A stretch of 7,267 nt of DNA from an uncultured Desulfobacterales bacterium (GCA_945787595.1 CALZJV010000444.1:1-7267), one strand, 5' to 3'; counted from the stretch's first letter, positions 1 to 6,550 are shown. The notes: generated by a model from the letters alone, not told the origin. Numbers and translations: made by a program.

Positions 1-26
1 GAGCATTTTTATTTGCATCGCATCAA

Positions 27-70
27 TTTTCACAAATTTTTCAATCTATTTTCATATTCGCTTCACGTTT
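27..70 (+). promoter_or_regulatory. Four 11-bp-phased TTCA direct repeats (CreB/PhoB-type operator)
   Basis: Four units in exact 11-bp register begin at 27, 38, 49 and 60. The first three start with TTTTCA and the fourth with GCTTCA, so the TTCA cores lie at 29, 40, 51 and 62. Cores 1 and 4 read TTCAC, core 2 TTCAA and core 3 TTCAT. The known E. coli CreB 'cre tag' is TTCAC-N6-TTCAC, which has the same core and period, and OmpR/PhoB-family regulators in general bind tandem half-sites with 11-bp spacing. The operon downstream encodes a CreB-like regulator, so autoregulation through these repeats is the natural inference. No comparable array was noticed elsewhere in the window. Confidence 0.75.
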
Positions 71-76
71 CTCCCC

Positions 77-82
77 TATGAT
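77..82 (+). promoter_or_regulatory. Sigma70-like -10 hexamer (TATGAT) of the exosortase operon
   Basis: TATGAT differs from TATAAT at one position. It begins exactly 10 bp after the last TTCAC half-site (62-66), and no -35 hexamer stands at 16-18 bp. As I remember them, PhoB-activated promoters such as pstS and phoA use this geometry, with the activator repeats replacing the -35 element. Transcription would then begin near 88-90, giving a leader of about 125-130 nt. This is inferred from sequence only. Confidence 0.55.
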
Positions 83-87
83 TACAA

Positions 88-197
88 AAGATCGTGTGTC
101 CCTGATCTTGGCGTCGCAATCAGACGTCTTTAAGTCTGCGTGTGGGGTCGAAGCCCGCAGGGCGGAGCCCCAAACCAAACCTGGAACAGCTTGGTTT
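88..197 (+). promoter_or_regulatory. Structured 5' leader with tandem hairpins, unclassified
   Basis: Between the inferred transcription start and the Shine-Dalgarno, four potential stems follow one another. AAGATC (88-93) can pair with GATCTT (104-109), and CAGAC (121-125) with GTCTG (134-138). TGGGG (143-147) can pair with CCCCA (168-172), enclosing an inner GCCC/GGGC stem (153-156 with 160-163). AAACCAA (172-178) can pair with TTGGTTT (191-197). I compared it by eye with the c-di-GMP-I and cobalamin riboswitch cores and found no match. The reading frame is open through part of this stretch, from an ATG at 140, but no Shine-Dalgarno precedes that ATG. I treat the stretch as non-coding leader. 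Confidence 0.4.
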
Positions 198-199
198 TT
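172..199 (+). terminator. Terminator-like hairpin just upstream of the RBS (possible attenuator)
   Basis: A perfect 7-bp stem, AAACCAA/TTGGTTT, with a 12-nt loop (179-190) runs into a T tract (195-199) and ends only a few bases before the Shine-Dalgarno at 204-212. The stem is AU-rich, so termination would be weak. It could instead limit or permit ribosome access. The neighbouring CCCCA arm of the preceding hairpin shares base 172 with this stem, so the two may not form fully at once. Confidence 0.3.
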
Positions 200-203
200 A
201 TTA

Positions 204-212
204 AAAGGAGGT
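204..212 (+). promoter_or_regulatory. Strong Shine-Dalgarno fixing the start of the VIT/vWA gene
   Basis: The run AAAAGGAGGT ends 5-6 nt before the ATG at 218. It decides the start in favour of 218 over the in-frame upstream ATG at 140. The 26 residues that the longer version would add come before a normal signal peptide and would mask it. Confidence 0.85.
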
Positions 213-217
213 CATTT

Positions 218-2194
218 ATGCATAAGGTATCGAAATGGTTAATATGTTTGCTTCTTAATGCAGTTGTTTGCACCTCAGCAGTCGTTGCACATGCCGAGAC
301 GGCGAATGATGCCACCCTTTCCCCCTATTTTCTGATTGAAAACGGAGATCCGGCAGTCGATCGTTTTCCCCTCAAGGATACCCGTGTGGCTGTCAATATC
401 AACGGTGTCATCGCCGATGTGGTGATTACGCAAAAATACGCCAATGGCGGCACTCGGCCCATTAATGCACGCTATGTTTTTCCGGCATCCACCCGGGTAT
501 CGGTGCACGGCATGAAGATGATCATCTCTGAGGAGGTCATCATCGCTGAGATAAAGGAACGGCAGTCGGCGCAAAACGAATTCGACCAGGCAAAAAAGCA
601 GGGGAAAAACGCCTCTTTGCTCAAGCAGCAGCGCCCCAATGTTTTCAGCATGAACGTTGCCAACATCATGCCGGGGGATGCCATTGATATCGAATTGCAC
701 TACACCGAACCGCGCTATGCGAATCAATTGGAGGCCGAGGCATCGGAAAACGACCGCTGGATAAAAAACCCTTATCTTAAAAAAGACAGCGAGCCTGAAA
801 CAAGATTTGCCATCAATCTGACGATTTCTAGCGGGATGGCCCTGCAGGAGCTCATTTGTCCAACCCATTCGACCGAAACGTCATGGGAAAGTGATACGGT
901 GGCCAAAATCGCCCTGGCGGAACCGGAGAGATACAGCGGTGATCGTGATTTTATATTGAATTATCGTCTGACAGGTGAAGAAATACAGTCGGGATTGCTG
1001 CTGTTTGAAGGTAAGGATGAAAATTTTTTTCTGCTCATGGTTCAGCCACCGCAGCGGGTTCAACCGGCAGAGATCCCACCGCGGGAATACATTTTCGTGG
1101 TGGATGTCTCCGGGTCCATGAACGGATTTCCGCTAAACACCGCCAAAAAACTGCTGCGAAATCTGATCGGCAATTTAAGGGGCACGGATAAATTCAATCT
1201 GATCCTATTTGCAGGCGGCTCCCGGGTGATGGAATCCGCATCGGTGCCGGCAACCCAAAAAAATATTCACAGGGCCATTCGATTTATTGAAAATCAGCGC
1301 GGTGGTGGTGGAACGGAGCTTTTGGCCGCACTGCGCAAAGGGTTTTCCTTGCCCCGGGCCGATACTGTTTCCCGGTCGATGATTGTCGTCACCGATGGAT
1401 ATATCGGGGCTGAAAACGATGTCTTTGAGGAAATTCAGCATAATCTCAACCATACCAATGTATTCGCATTCGGTATTGGCAGCAGTGTGAATCGTTATCT
1501 GATTGAAGGGATGGCCAAAGCCGGTGGCGGCGCGGCGTTTGTGGTCACCAAACGCCGCGAAGCGCACGAGGTCGCTGAAAGATTCCGCCGCTATGTTCAA
1601 TCACCGGTATTAACCCAAGTTAACCTGGTATTTAGCGAATTTGAAACCTATGACATCGAGCCGCAGGGGTTCCCCGATCTTTTTGCCCAAAGGCCTGTCA
1701 TCGTTTACGGCAAATGGCGCGGCCGACCCCGGGGTACCATTGAACTCAGTGGAACCGGCGGGCTGGGAGATTTTTCCCGGACCGTACAGGTCGCCGACAT
1801 AAAGCCTCTGAAAACAAACCAAGCTTTACGCTACCTGTGGGCCCGCAACCGGGTTGCACGCTTATCCGACTTTAATTTCAAACGGGGCAATCCCGAAAAT
1901 AAGGATGAAATTACCAGCCTGGGTCTGACCTATAATCTGTTAACCGCCTATACATCTTTTATTGCCGTACATGAAGATATTCGCAATTCTGAAGGCCAAG
2001 CCAAAGATGTGTCTCAGCCGCTGCCGCTGCCGTTGAACGTTTCCAACCTGGCGGTGGGTGTATCGGTTTCAACGGTGCCTGAACCGGAGATCTCCATTTT
2101 GATGATAGGTGTCGCTCTGATGCTGGCTTCTCTTATGACGTTTAAAAAACAGTTCCGGCGGCTGTTCCGGAAGCCGTTGAAGGGTTCGATGTAA
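218..2194 (+). CDS. VIT and vWA domain PEP-CTERM surface protein, likely exosortase substrate
   Basis: This 658-aa exported protein starts at 218 (Shine-Dalgarno at 204-212). Residues 1-26 form a signal peptide with a basic start, a hydrophobic core and an AHA/E cleavage-like site. A VIT (vault/inter-alpha-trypsin) domain covers about 38-165, with the typical QKYANGGTRPINARYVFPA stretch. A von Willebrand A domain covers about 289-460 and has a complete metal-binding MIDAS: DVSGS (Asp296, Ser298, Ser300), Thr366 and Asp393. The C-terminus is a PEP-CTERM tail: VPEPE at 620-624, a hydrophobic segment at about 625-641, then a basic KKQFRRLFRKPLK end. Family knowledge says such tails are recognised and cut by exosortases, and that vWA domains with a MIDAS bind protein ligands. 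The stop overlaps the exosortase start (TAATG), so the two are probably co-translated and form an enzyme-substrate pair. The domain order resembles targets of the marine proteobacterial sortase, which carry an LPXTG-like tail instead. The ligand and physiological role are unknown. Confidence 0.9.
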   Translation: MHKVSKWLICLLLNAVVCTSAVVAHAETANDATLSPYFLIENGDPAVDRFPLKDTRVAVNINGVIADVVITQKYANGGTRPINARYVFPASTRVSVHGMKMIISEEVIIAEIKERQSAQNEFDQAKKQGKNASLLKQQRPNVFSMNVANIMPGDAIDIELHYTEPRYANQLEAEASENDRWIKNPYLKKDSEPETRFAINLTISSGMALQELICPTHSTETSWESDTVAKIALAEPERYSGDRDFILNYRLTGEEIQSGLLLFEGKDENFFLLMVQPPQRVQPAEIPPREYIFVVDVSGSMNGFPLNTAKKLLRNLIGNLRGTDKFNLILFAGGSRVMESASVPATQKNIHRAIRFIENQRGGGGTELLAALRKGFSLPRADTVSRSMIVVTDGYIGAENDVFEEIQHNLNHTNVFAFGIGSSVNRYLIEGMAKAGGGAAFVVTKRREAHEVAERFRRYVQSPVLTQVNLVFSEFETYDIEPQGFPDLFAQRPVIVYGKWRGRPRGTIELSGTGGLGDFSRTVQVADIKPLKTNQALRYLWARNRVARLSDFNFKRGNPENKDEITSLGLTYNLLTAYTSFIAVHEDIRNSEGQAKDVSQPLPLPLNVSNLAVGVSVSTVPEPEISILMIGVALMLASLMTFKKQFRRLFRKPLKGSM

Positions 2195-3087
2195 TGATAA
2201 CAGGAAAAGCACCAAATAAAATCAAATCCCTCTTTTTGCAAAATGGTATCTTCTATATTTTGGCCCTGGTCATCGCATTAGGACTGAAACATCATTACAG
2301 CCTGGCCGGTAGCGACGATCTGGTATGGATCTTAAGGCCAATCGCAGGTCTGGTCGAACACATTAGCGGGATACAATTTGAAAGCGAAGCAAATACGGGA
2401 TTTGTCAGCCGGAGATACGGGATCATCATTGCACCGTCGTGTGCCGGCATCAATTTCTTAATTATGGCTTTTTGCATGGCGGTGGTTTCCAGTATTCATG
2501 TGATCAAGCACTGCGGGTCAAAACTTTTATGGTTGGCTGCAAGTTTGGTGTGTGCCTATATTTTAGCAGTCGCCGTCAACACATTGCGGATCATTGCTGC
2601 CATTTATTCTTACAATGCGGATATTTACTTTGGATGGTTTACCCCGGCAAGGGTTCATCGGCTGGAAGGCATTGTGATTTATTTCTTTTTTTTATGCCTG
2701 TTTTATATGATAATAATTAAAATGGTTCACCGGATCCGTCAGGTAGCCGGAGGGAAAAAGATACCCGCTGCCAGGTACGATTGCCCCAAAATAGATTATC
2801 TCAAATGGGCGTGCACCGGCCTGACGCCTTTGTTCTGGTATGGCCTCGTCACGCTGGGGGTTCCGTTGTTCACCGGTGGTGCCTTTCAGGAGAATGTGAA
2901 CCGTTTTAGAGAACACAGCTGGACGGTGATTTGCGCATGCTTTACTGTTTTGGCGATCATTTTTCTGATCCGACTGGTTCGTCATCGTATTGTGCGCAGC
3001 ATGATTAATTTATATTTCGCCACCAAGACACCAAAACACAAAGATAAGTATAAACGAACAATTTTGCTTGGTGTCTTGGTGCCTTAG
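2194..3087 (+). CDS. xrtK: Exosortase, probably XrtK type, with extra C-terminal membrane region
   Basis: This is a 297-aa polytopic inner-membrane protein of the exosortase/archaeosortase family, the cysteine proteases thought to cut PEP-CTERM tails. The family's catalytic triad is visible: Cys83 in SCAGINF, Arg132 in VNTLRI and His155 in VHRLEGI, each at the edge of a hydrophobic segment (about 76-100, 110-138 and 158-177). An N-terminal membrane segment lies at about 17-32. Beyond the core are a hydrophilic linker (about 180-205) and two more hydrophobic segments (about 207-226 and 243-263). The last 22 residues (276-297) are encoded by a palindromic repeat and are probably not functional. 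The start overlaps the preceding stop by 1 nt, with only a weak GAAGGG upstream, which suggests translational coupling. Assignment to the exosortase family is firm. The letter K rests on my memory of XrtK neighbourhoods and is less certain. Confidence 0.85.
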   Translation: MITGKAPNKIKSLFLQNGIFYILALVIALGLKHHYSLAGSDDLVWILRPIAGLVEHISGIQFESEANTGFVSRRYGIIIAPSCAGINFLIMAFCMAVVSSIHVIKHCGSKLLWLAASLVCAYILAVAVNTLRIIAAIYSYNADIYFGWFTPARVHRLEGIVIYFFFLCLFYMIIIKMVHRIRQVAGGKKIPAARYDCPKIDYLKWACTGLTPLFWYGLVTLGVPLFTGGAFQENVNRFREHSWTVICACFTVLAIIFLIRLVRHRIVRSMINLYFATKTPKHKDKYKRTILLGVLVP

Positions 3088-3092
3088 TGGCC
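3019..3092 (+). repeat. Imperfect palindromic interspersed repeat (CCACCAAGACACC type)
   Basis: The left arm 3019-3043 and the reverse complement of 3068-3092 agree at 21 of 25 positions, separated by about 24 bp. The arms contain 'CCACCAAGACACC' and 'GGTGTCTTGGTG'. I recall closely similar palindromes scattered through many deltaproteobacterial and environmental genomes, where they produce spurious ORFs on both strands; this is memory and not a search. Here the repeat enters the 3' end of the exosortase frame and supplies its stop (TAG at 3085-3087). It may also act as an intra-operon hairpin before the response-regulator gene. No T tract follows, so it is not a canonical terminator. Confidence 0.75.
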
Positions 3093-3145
3093 ATTTTCCG
3101 GCTTGTCCGGGTTGGATTATTCCGAAGAATACAGATTGAAAAATC

Positions 3146-3835
3146 ATGGATACCGCGAACCCAAGGATTCTGATCGTCGAAGATGAGCAGGCGATTGCCG
3201 ACAATATTCAATACGCTCTCGAAACAGAGGGGTTTGAGACCCTGTGTCTTTCATCCGGTTTGCCGGTGGTCGGGTTGTTGGCCAAAGAGGCCATTGACCT
3301 GATTATTCTGGATATCGGGCTGCCGGACATCAACGGAATTGAACTGTGTAAAGAAATCCGCAAAAGCCGCAACCTTCCCATCATATTTTTGACGGCCCGC
3401 TCCGCTGAAATTGATCGGGTGGTCGGTCTTGAGATCGGCGCCGATGACTATGTGGTAAAGCCTTTTAGTCCTAGAGAATTATGTGCAAGGGTAAAGGCCG
3501 TGCTAAGGCGCACCCGGCAACCTGTCGCCGACGATGTATCCTCCCGGGCCTTCCGGTTAAACGAATCCAAACGGCAAATTTCCTATTTTGGAACACCTGT
3601 GGATCTTTCCCGCTATGAATACAATCTATTGACACCGTTTATCCACCGCCCCGGGCATGTATTTTCACGCGAGCAACTCATGGATCTGGCCTGGGATGAA
3701 CCTGAAGCCAGCATGGATCGAACGGTGGATGCCCATATCAAAAACATCCGGGCCAAACTCAATAACATAGCACCTGATATTGATCCCATCATCACTCACC
3801 GGGGCGTAGGTTACGCCTTAAAAGAGGGTTTATGA
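3146..3835 (+). CDS. creB: OmpR-family response regulator, CreB-like
   Basis: This 229-aa DNA-binding response regulator has an N-terminal receiver domain (about 7-118) with the acidic pair Glu12/Asp13, phospho-acceptor Asp56 (LILDIGLP context), Thr83 and Lys105 (KPFSPREL). The C-terminal winged-helix domain (about 133-227) carries SRYEYNLL, FSREQLMD and the RTVDAHIKNIRAKL recognition-helix region, and ends in HRGVGY. Length and motifs fit CreB of the CreBC system. It is expected to be phosphorylated by the adjacent kinase and to bind TTCAC direct repeats. An array of such repeats lies before the operon (27-70), so it probably controls its own operon. The ATG at 3146 has no strong Shine-Dalgarno, and 58 bp separate it from the exosortase stop, most of that downstream of the palindromic repeat. 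Its stop overlaps the kinase start (ATGA). The family is certain; the CreB orthology is well supported by the partner. Confidence 0.9.
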   Translation: MDTANPRILIVEDEQAIADNIQYALETEGFETLCLSSGLPVVGLLAKEAIDLIILDIGLPDINGIELCKEIRKSRNLPIIFLTARSAEIDRVVGLEIGADDYVVKPFSPRELCARVKAVLRRTRQPVADDVSSRAFRLNESKRQISYFGTPVDLSRYEYNLLTPFIHRPGHVFSREQLMDLAWDEPEASMDRTVDAHIKNIRAKLNNIAPDIDPIITHRGVGYALKEGL

Positions 3836-5295
3836 AACTGGGGAGCCGTATTTTTATCTGTTACCTGATCATCTTCATCATTTGTTTTACCTATCCCATC
3901 AACTGGATTTTAGACAATCTGCGTACCCGTTACCTCGAGGGCGTCGAGGAACCGTTGGTGGACCAGGCCAATATTCTGGCAGCCGTTGTCGGTCACGAAA
4001 TGCAAACCGGCCAATTTGATCCTGAAAAATGGTACCATGCCCTTGATAAAGCCGGCTCCCGTTCATTTTCCGCCAGGATCTACCAATTGGTGAAGACCGG
4101 TGTGGATATGCGAATCTATCTCACCGACAAGACCGGAAAGCTCATCTTTGATTCGCAAAACAGGCAAAATATCGGCCAAGACTACACTGCTTGGCGCGAT
4201 GTCTATCTGACGCTGCAGGGCAAATATGGTGCGCGAACGACCCCGGAGAATGTTGAGGACCCCGCCACAAAAGTGCTCTATGTGGCCGCACCGGTAATGG
4301 CAGATGGGCGCATCTCGGGTGTATTGACAGTGGCCAAACCGACCACCAGCATCAATACCTTTTTAAAGAGCGCCAAACCTCAAATTTTCAGAGTCGGCGT
4401 AATTGCCATGCTGGCCGCCATTGTTCTGAGCTATGTTGTTTCACTTTGGATAACCCGCCCTATAAAACGGTTGACCCGTTATGCCAATAATATTCGACAG
4501 GGTCGCAGGGTTGATTTTCCCAAACTGGATCGCAGTGAAATTGGTGAGATGGGAAATGCATTCGCGAAAATGCAGCAAACTCTGGAAGGGAAAGAATACG
4601 TGGAGCAGTATGTTCAAAAACTCACCCACGAAGTCAAAAGCCCTCTGTCGGCCATCCGCGGGGCGGCCGAATTGTTGGAAGAAAAAATGCAGCCCGTCCA
4701 ACGGGCCCGGTTTTTAAGCAATATTCGCAATGAAGCCAACCGAATTCAGGCATTGGTGGACAGAATGCTGGAATTATCGGCCTTGGAAAATCAGAAAATC
4801 CTTAACAAAGTGGAACAGATTTCCGTTTCCACCTTATTCCAGACGGTTATAGAGAGCAAACGGGCGATTTTGAAAAAAAGGCAGATTCGCCTGATAACCC
4901 AAGTTCCGCAAAATATCCAGCTCAAGGGAGATAAACTTCTGCTTCACCAGGCTTTTTCGAATTTAATTCAAAATGCAATCGATTTCAGCTCCGCCCACAG
5001 CAAAATAATATTCCGCGGTCATATTCAGGGTGCCATGCTGGCGTTAATTGTTGAAGATAATGGAACGGGCATACCTGCATACGCGACCGCGAAGGTATTT
5101 AATAAATTTTTCTCCTTACAAAGGCCGGACAGCGGAAAAAAAAGCACCGGTCTGGGATTGAATTTTGTGCAGGAAGTGGCCGGGCTGCATCGTGGTGAAG
5201 TCAAACTGCAAAACCTTCCTGAAAAAGGGGTGCGTGCAACCATGATCCTTCCCTTGAATAAGCCCTGGGCCAAATCGCTAAAAGCAGATAGATAA
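3832..5295 (+). CDS. creC: Membrane sensor histidine kinase, CreC-like
   Basis: This 487-aa inner-membrane kinase has TM1 at about 7-27, a periplasmic sensor region at about 28-185, TM2 at about 186-207, a HAMP domain at about 208-255, a dimerisation/phospho-acceptor domain with His266 in LTHEVKSPLSAIRGAAE, and an ATPase domain. The ATPase domain shows an N box (NLIQNAIDF, Asn381), a G1 box (DNGTGIP, 409-415) and a G2 box (GLGL, 440-443). The stretches IGQDYTAWRDVYLTLQGKYG (114-133) and EYVEQYV before the H box are very close to E. coli CreC as I remember it (474 aa), including in the periplasmic domain, so the sensed cue may be related. The start lies inside the creB stop (4-nt overlap), with GAGG at 3824-3827. 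In enterobacteria creD follows creC. Here no creD follows, and the gene is the last of the operon. Confidence 0.92.
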   Translation: MKLGSRIFICYLIIFIICFTYPINWILDNLRTRYLEGVEEPLVDQANILAAVVGHEMQTGQFDPEKWYHALDKAGSRSFSARIYQLVKTGVDMRIYLTDKTGKLIFDSQNRQNIGQDYTAWRDVYLTLQGKYGARTTPENVEDPATKVLYVAAPVMADGRISGVLTVAKPTTSINTFLKSAKPQIFRVGVIAMLAAIVLSYVVSLWITRPIKRLTRYANNIRQGRRVDFPKLDRSEIGEMGNAFAKMQQTLEGKEYVEQYVQKLTHEVKSPLSAIRGAAELLEEKMQPVQRARFLSNIRNEANRIQALVDRMLELSALENQKILNKVEQISVSTLFQTVIESKRAILKKRQIRLITQVPQNIQLKGDKLLLHQAFSNLIQNAIDFSSAHSKIIFRGHIQGAMLALIVEDNGTGIPAYATAKVFNKFFSLQRPDSGKKSTGLGLNFVQEVAGLHRGEVKLQNLPEKGVRATMILPLNKPWAKSLKADR

Positions 5296-5432
5296 ATATA
5301 GTTGTAATCATTTTTTATTAGATCTCTTTCTAAAAACGCCAACAAGACCAATGAGACTGCAGCATAATAGGATTTGGACGTCAGACTCTGGGATTATAAG
5401 TGAACTATTTGTAGTGCTTAATTGAATAAGGG

Positions 5433-5472
5433 AAAAAATATCCTCACAAAAAACACCTGCTTGAGGAATATT
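5433..5472 (-). terminator. Probable rho-independent terminator of the ferredoxin-like gene
   Basis: Read on the minus strand, AATATTCCTCA (5472-5462) can pair with TGAGGATATT (5446-5437) with one bulged base and a 15-nt loop. Six T residues follow at once (5438-5433 on the minus strand). It begins 34 nt downstream of the minus-strand stop codon at 5506-5508. The rest of the 210-bp gap between the convergent genes (5296-5505) shows only a small ACCTG/CAGGT hairpin (5476-5492) without a T tract. No convincing terminator for the creC side was found. Confidence 0.5.
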
Positions 5473-5505
5473 AGGACCTGCAAAAATCAGGTAGTAAAAA
5501 GGGTG

Positions 5506-6543
5506 TTATAGCTTGCGAAATAGGTTCTTTTTTCTTTCGATGGCCAATTGCATAAAGACTTCAGCCTTTGATTTTGGTGGCTGGTATTGCTCGCTTTCTG
5601 TCTTTTTCACCAGCTGCGCGGCCTCGGTGGGACAGGCAGTTACACACAGGCCGCAGCCGATGCAGCGGTCCAGGTCGATGGCAGCCGTCTCATCCTCAAT
5701 CGTTATAGCCTCCATCTGGCAGCGATCGAGACAGGTCTCACACCCAGTGCACTCATTGGCATCCACCGTGGCAAAGTAGTTGCTTTTCACTGCTGCGGCC
5801 GGTACCGGTTGCATTTTGAGCGATCCCAACATCTCGCAGCAGTCCCCGCAGCAGCTGCACATAACGCCTGCCTTCTGGGAGTTGAAAGGCTGCATTACCA
5901 GGCCGGCCTCATCGTTCTTCTTGATGATCTTTTTCGCTTCTTCTTTACCGTTGGCGCCGAACATGAAACAGGTCTCCAGGGGTTTGCCGCAGCTTTCATC
6001 AAGCAGCCTGTTTTTGGTTCGGCAGATACAAGGGGCCAGAGCGATAACGTCCTGTTCTTCAATGATCTTCAAAACGTCCTCATAGGGGGCAATCGGCCAC
6101 TTCACAACCAGTTTCCGATTGATGGGTATGGGCCGCATGATGGGCGTCTTATGCCCCTGAATCGTGCGGCCCAAACCGTCTTCAAAGTAATCTTGCATAT
6201 CTTGCGCGAATCCTCGCCCCATGGTTTCGAGTTGGAAATCGTAAATTCCCGGCACGAACGGCACTTGGCCGTAACGAGTGTTCCTGTCTTTTTTCAATCT
6301 GAAAATGAGCCCCTTCTTTGCCATAGCTTCCATGAGTTCAGCCGTTTCCGCGTCGTCGCGATCCAACCGTTTGGCCACGTCTTCCGGAGCCTCCAACACC
6401 GGAGATAGCTTTAAGAATAATTCAGCCTCATCTTCAGTGAACAATCCTTTCAGTATCTTTATTTCAATACCACTTTCCGTAGTTGGAAATCCTGACGCAA
6501 AATCGTCGAGCCGCTCTCTTAGACGTTCGTACACGTCACTCAT
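5506..6543 (-). CDS. 4Fe-4S dicluster ferredoxin-like protein with extra Cys-rich motifs
   Basis: This is a 345-aa, apparently cytoplasmic iron-sulfur protein without a signal peptide. Numbering is from the start at 6543, chosen because GGAGG (6555-6551) stands 7 nt away; another in-frame ATG at 6549 would be only 1 nt from it. The N-terminal part (about 25-85) is helical and charged and looks like a winged-helix or MarR-like segment. Two Cys-rich motifs follow: PCICR with Cys172/174/185/192, and CSCCGDCC (Cys229/231/232/235/236). A classical two-cluster ferredoxin domain is at about 258-310: Cys265/268/271/275 and Cys294/297/300/304. The second cluster ends in the usual CP, while the first has Gln after its last Cys. 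These ligands would support two [4Fe-4S] clusters, plus possibly a third metal site in the middle. An electron-transfer role is likely. The redox partner and pathway cannot be told from the neighbours. I do not recognise a named gene. Confidence 0.85.
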   Translation of the reverse strand: MSDVYERLRERLDDFASGFPTTESGIEIKILKGLFTEDEAELFLKLSPVLEAPEDVAKRLDRDDAETAELMEAMAKKGLIFRLKKDRNTRYGQVPFVPGIYDFQLETMGRGFAQDMQDYFEDGLGRTIQGHKTPIMRPIPINRKLVVKWPIAPYEDVLKIIEEQDVIALAPCICRTKNRLLDESCGKPLETCFMFGANGKEEAKKIIKKNDEAGLVMQPFNSQKAGVMCSCCGDCCEMLGSLKMQPVPAAAVKSNYFATVDANECTGCETCLDRCQMEAITIEDETAAIDLDRCIGCGLCVTACPTEAAQLVKKTESEQYQPPKSKAEVFMQLAIERKKNLFRKL

Positions 6544-6550
6544 GATCATT

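Noticed and set aside
88..197. Cyclic-di-GMP riboswitch in the operon leader
   Set aside because: The conserved GEMM-I core blocks are absent; the GC-rich hairpin does not match the motif.
140..217. N-terminal extension of the VIT/vWA protein from the ATG at 140
   Set aside because: No Shine-Dalgarno precedes it, it runs through the hairpin leader, and the strong Shine-Dalgarno plus signal peptide place the start at 218.
275..868. 197-codon minus-strand open frame inside the VIT/vWA gene
   Set aside because: It overlaps strongly supported signal-peptide and VIT coding sequence and has no motif of its own.
3005..3211. Minus-strand small ORFs around the palindromic repeat
   Set aside because: Their distinctive residues (APRHQ...LVSWW) are just the translation of the palindrome, a known source of spurious hypothetical proteins.
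5296..5432. Search for a creD remnant, small ORF or tRNA after creC
   Set aside because: The stretch is AT-rich, without an open frame of useful length, ribosome site or cloverleaf; I see nothing in it.
5476..5492. ACCTG/CAGGT hairpin between the convergent genes
   Set aside because: It has a 5-bp stem with no T tract on either side; it is not a credible terminator on its own.
5587..6408. 273-codon plus-strand open frame opposite the ferredoxin-like gene
   Set aside because: It is fully antisense to a gene with clear cysteine-cluster motifs. The protein has no recognisable domain and no good ribosome site; it is a shadow frame.
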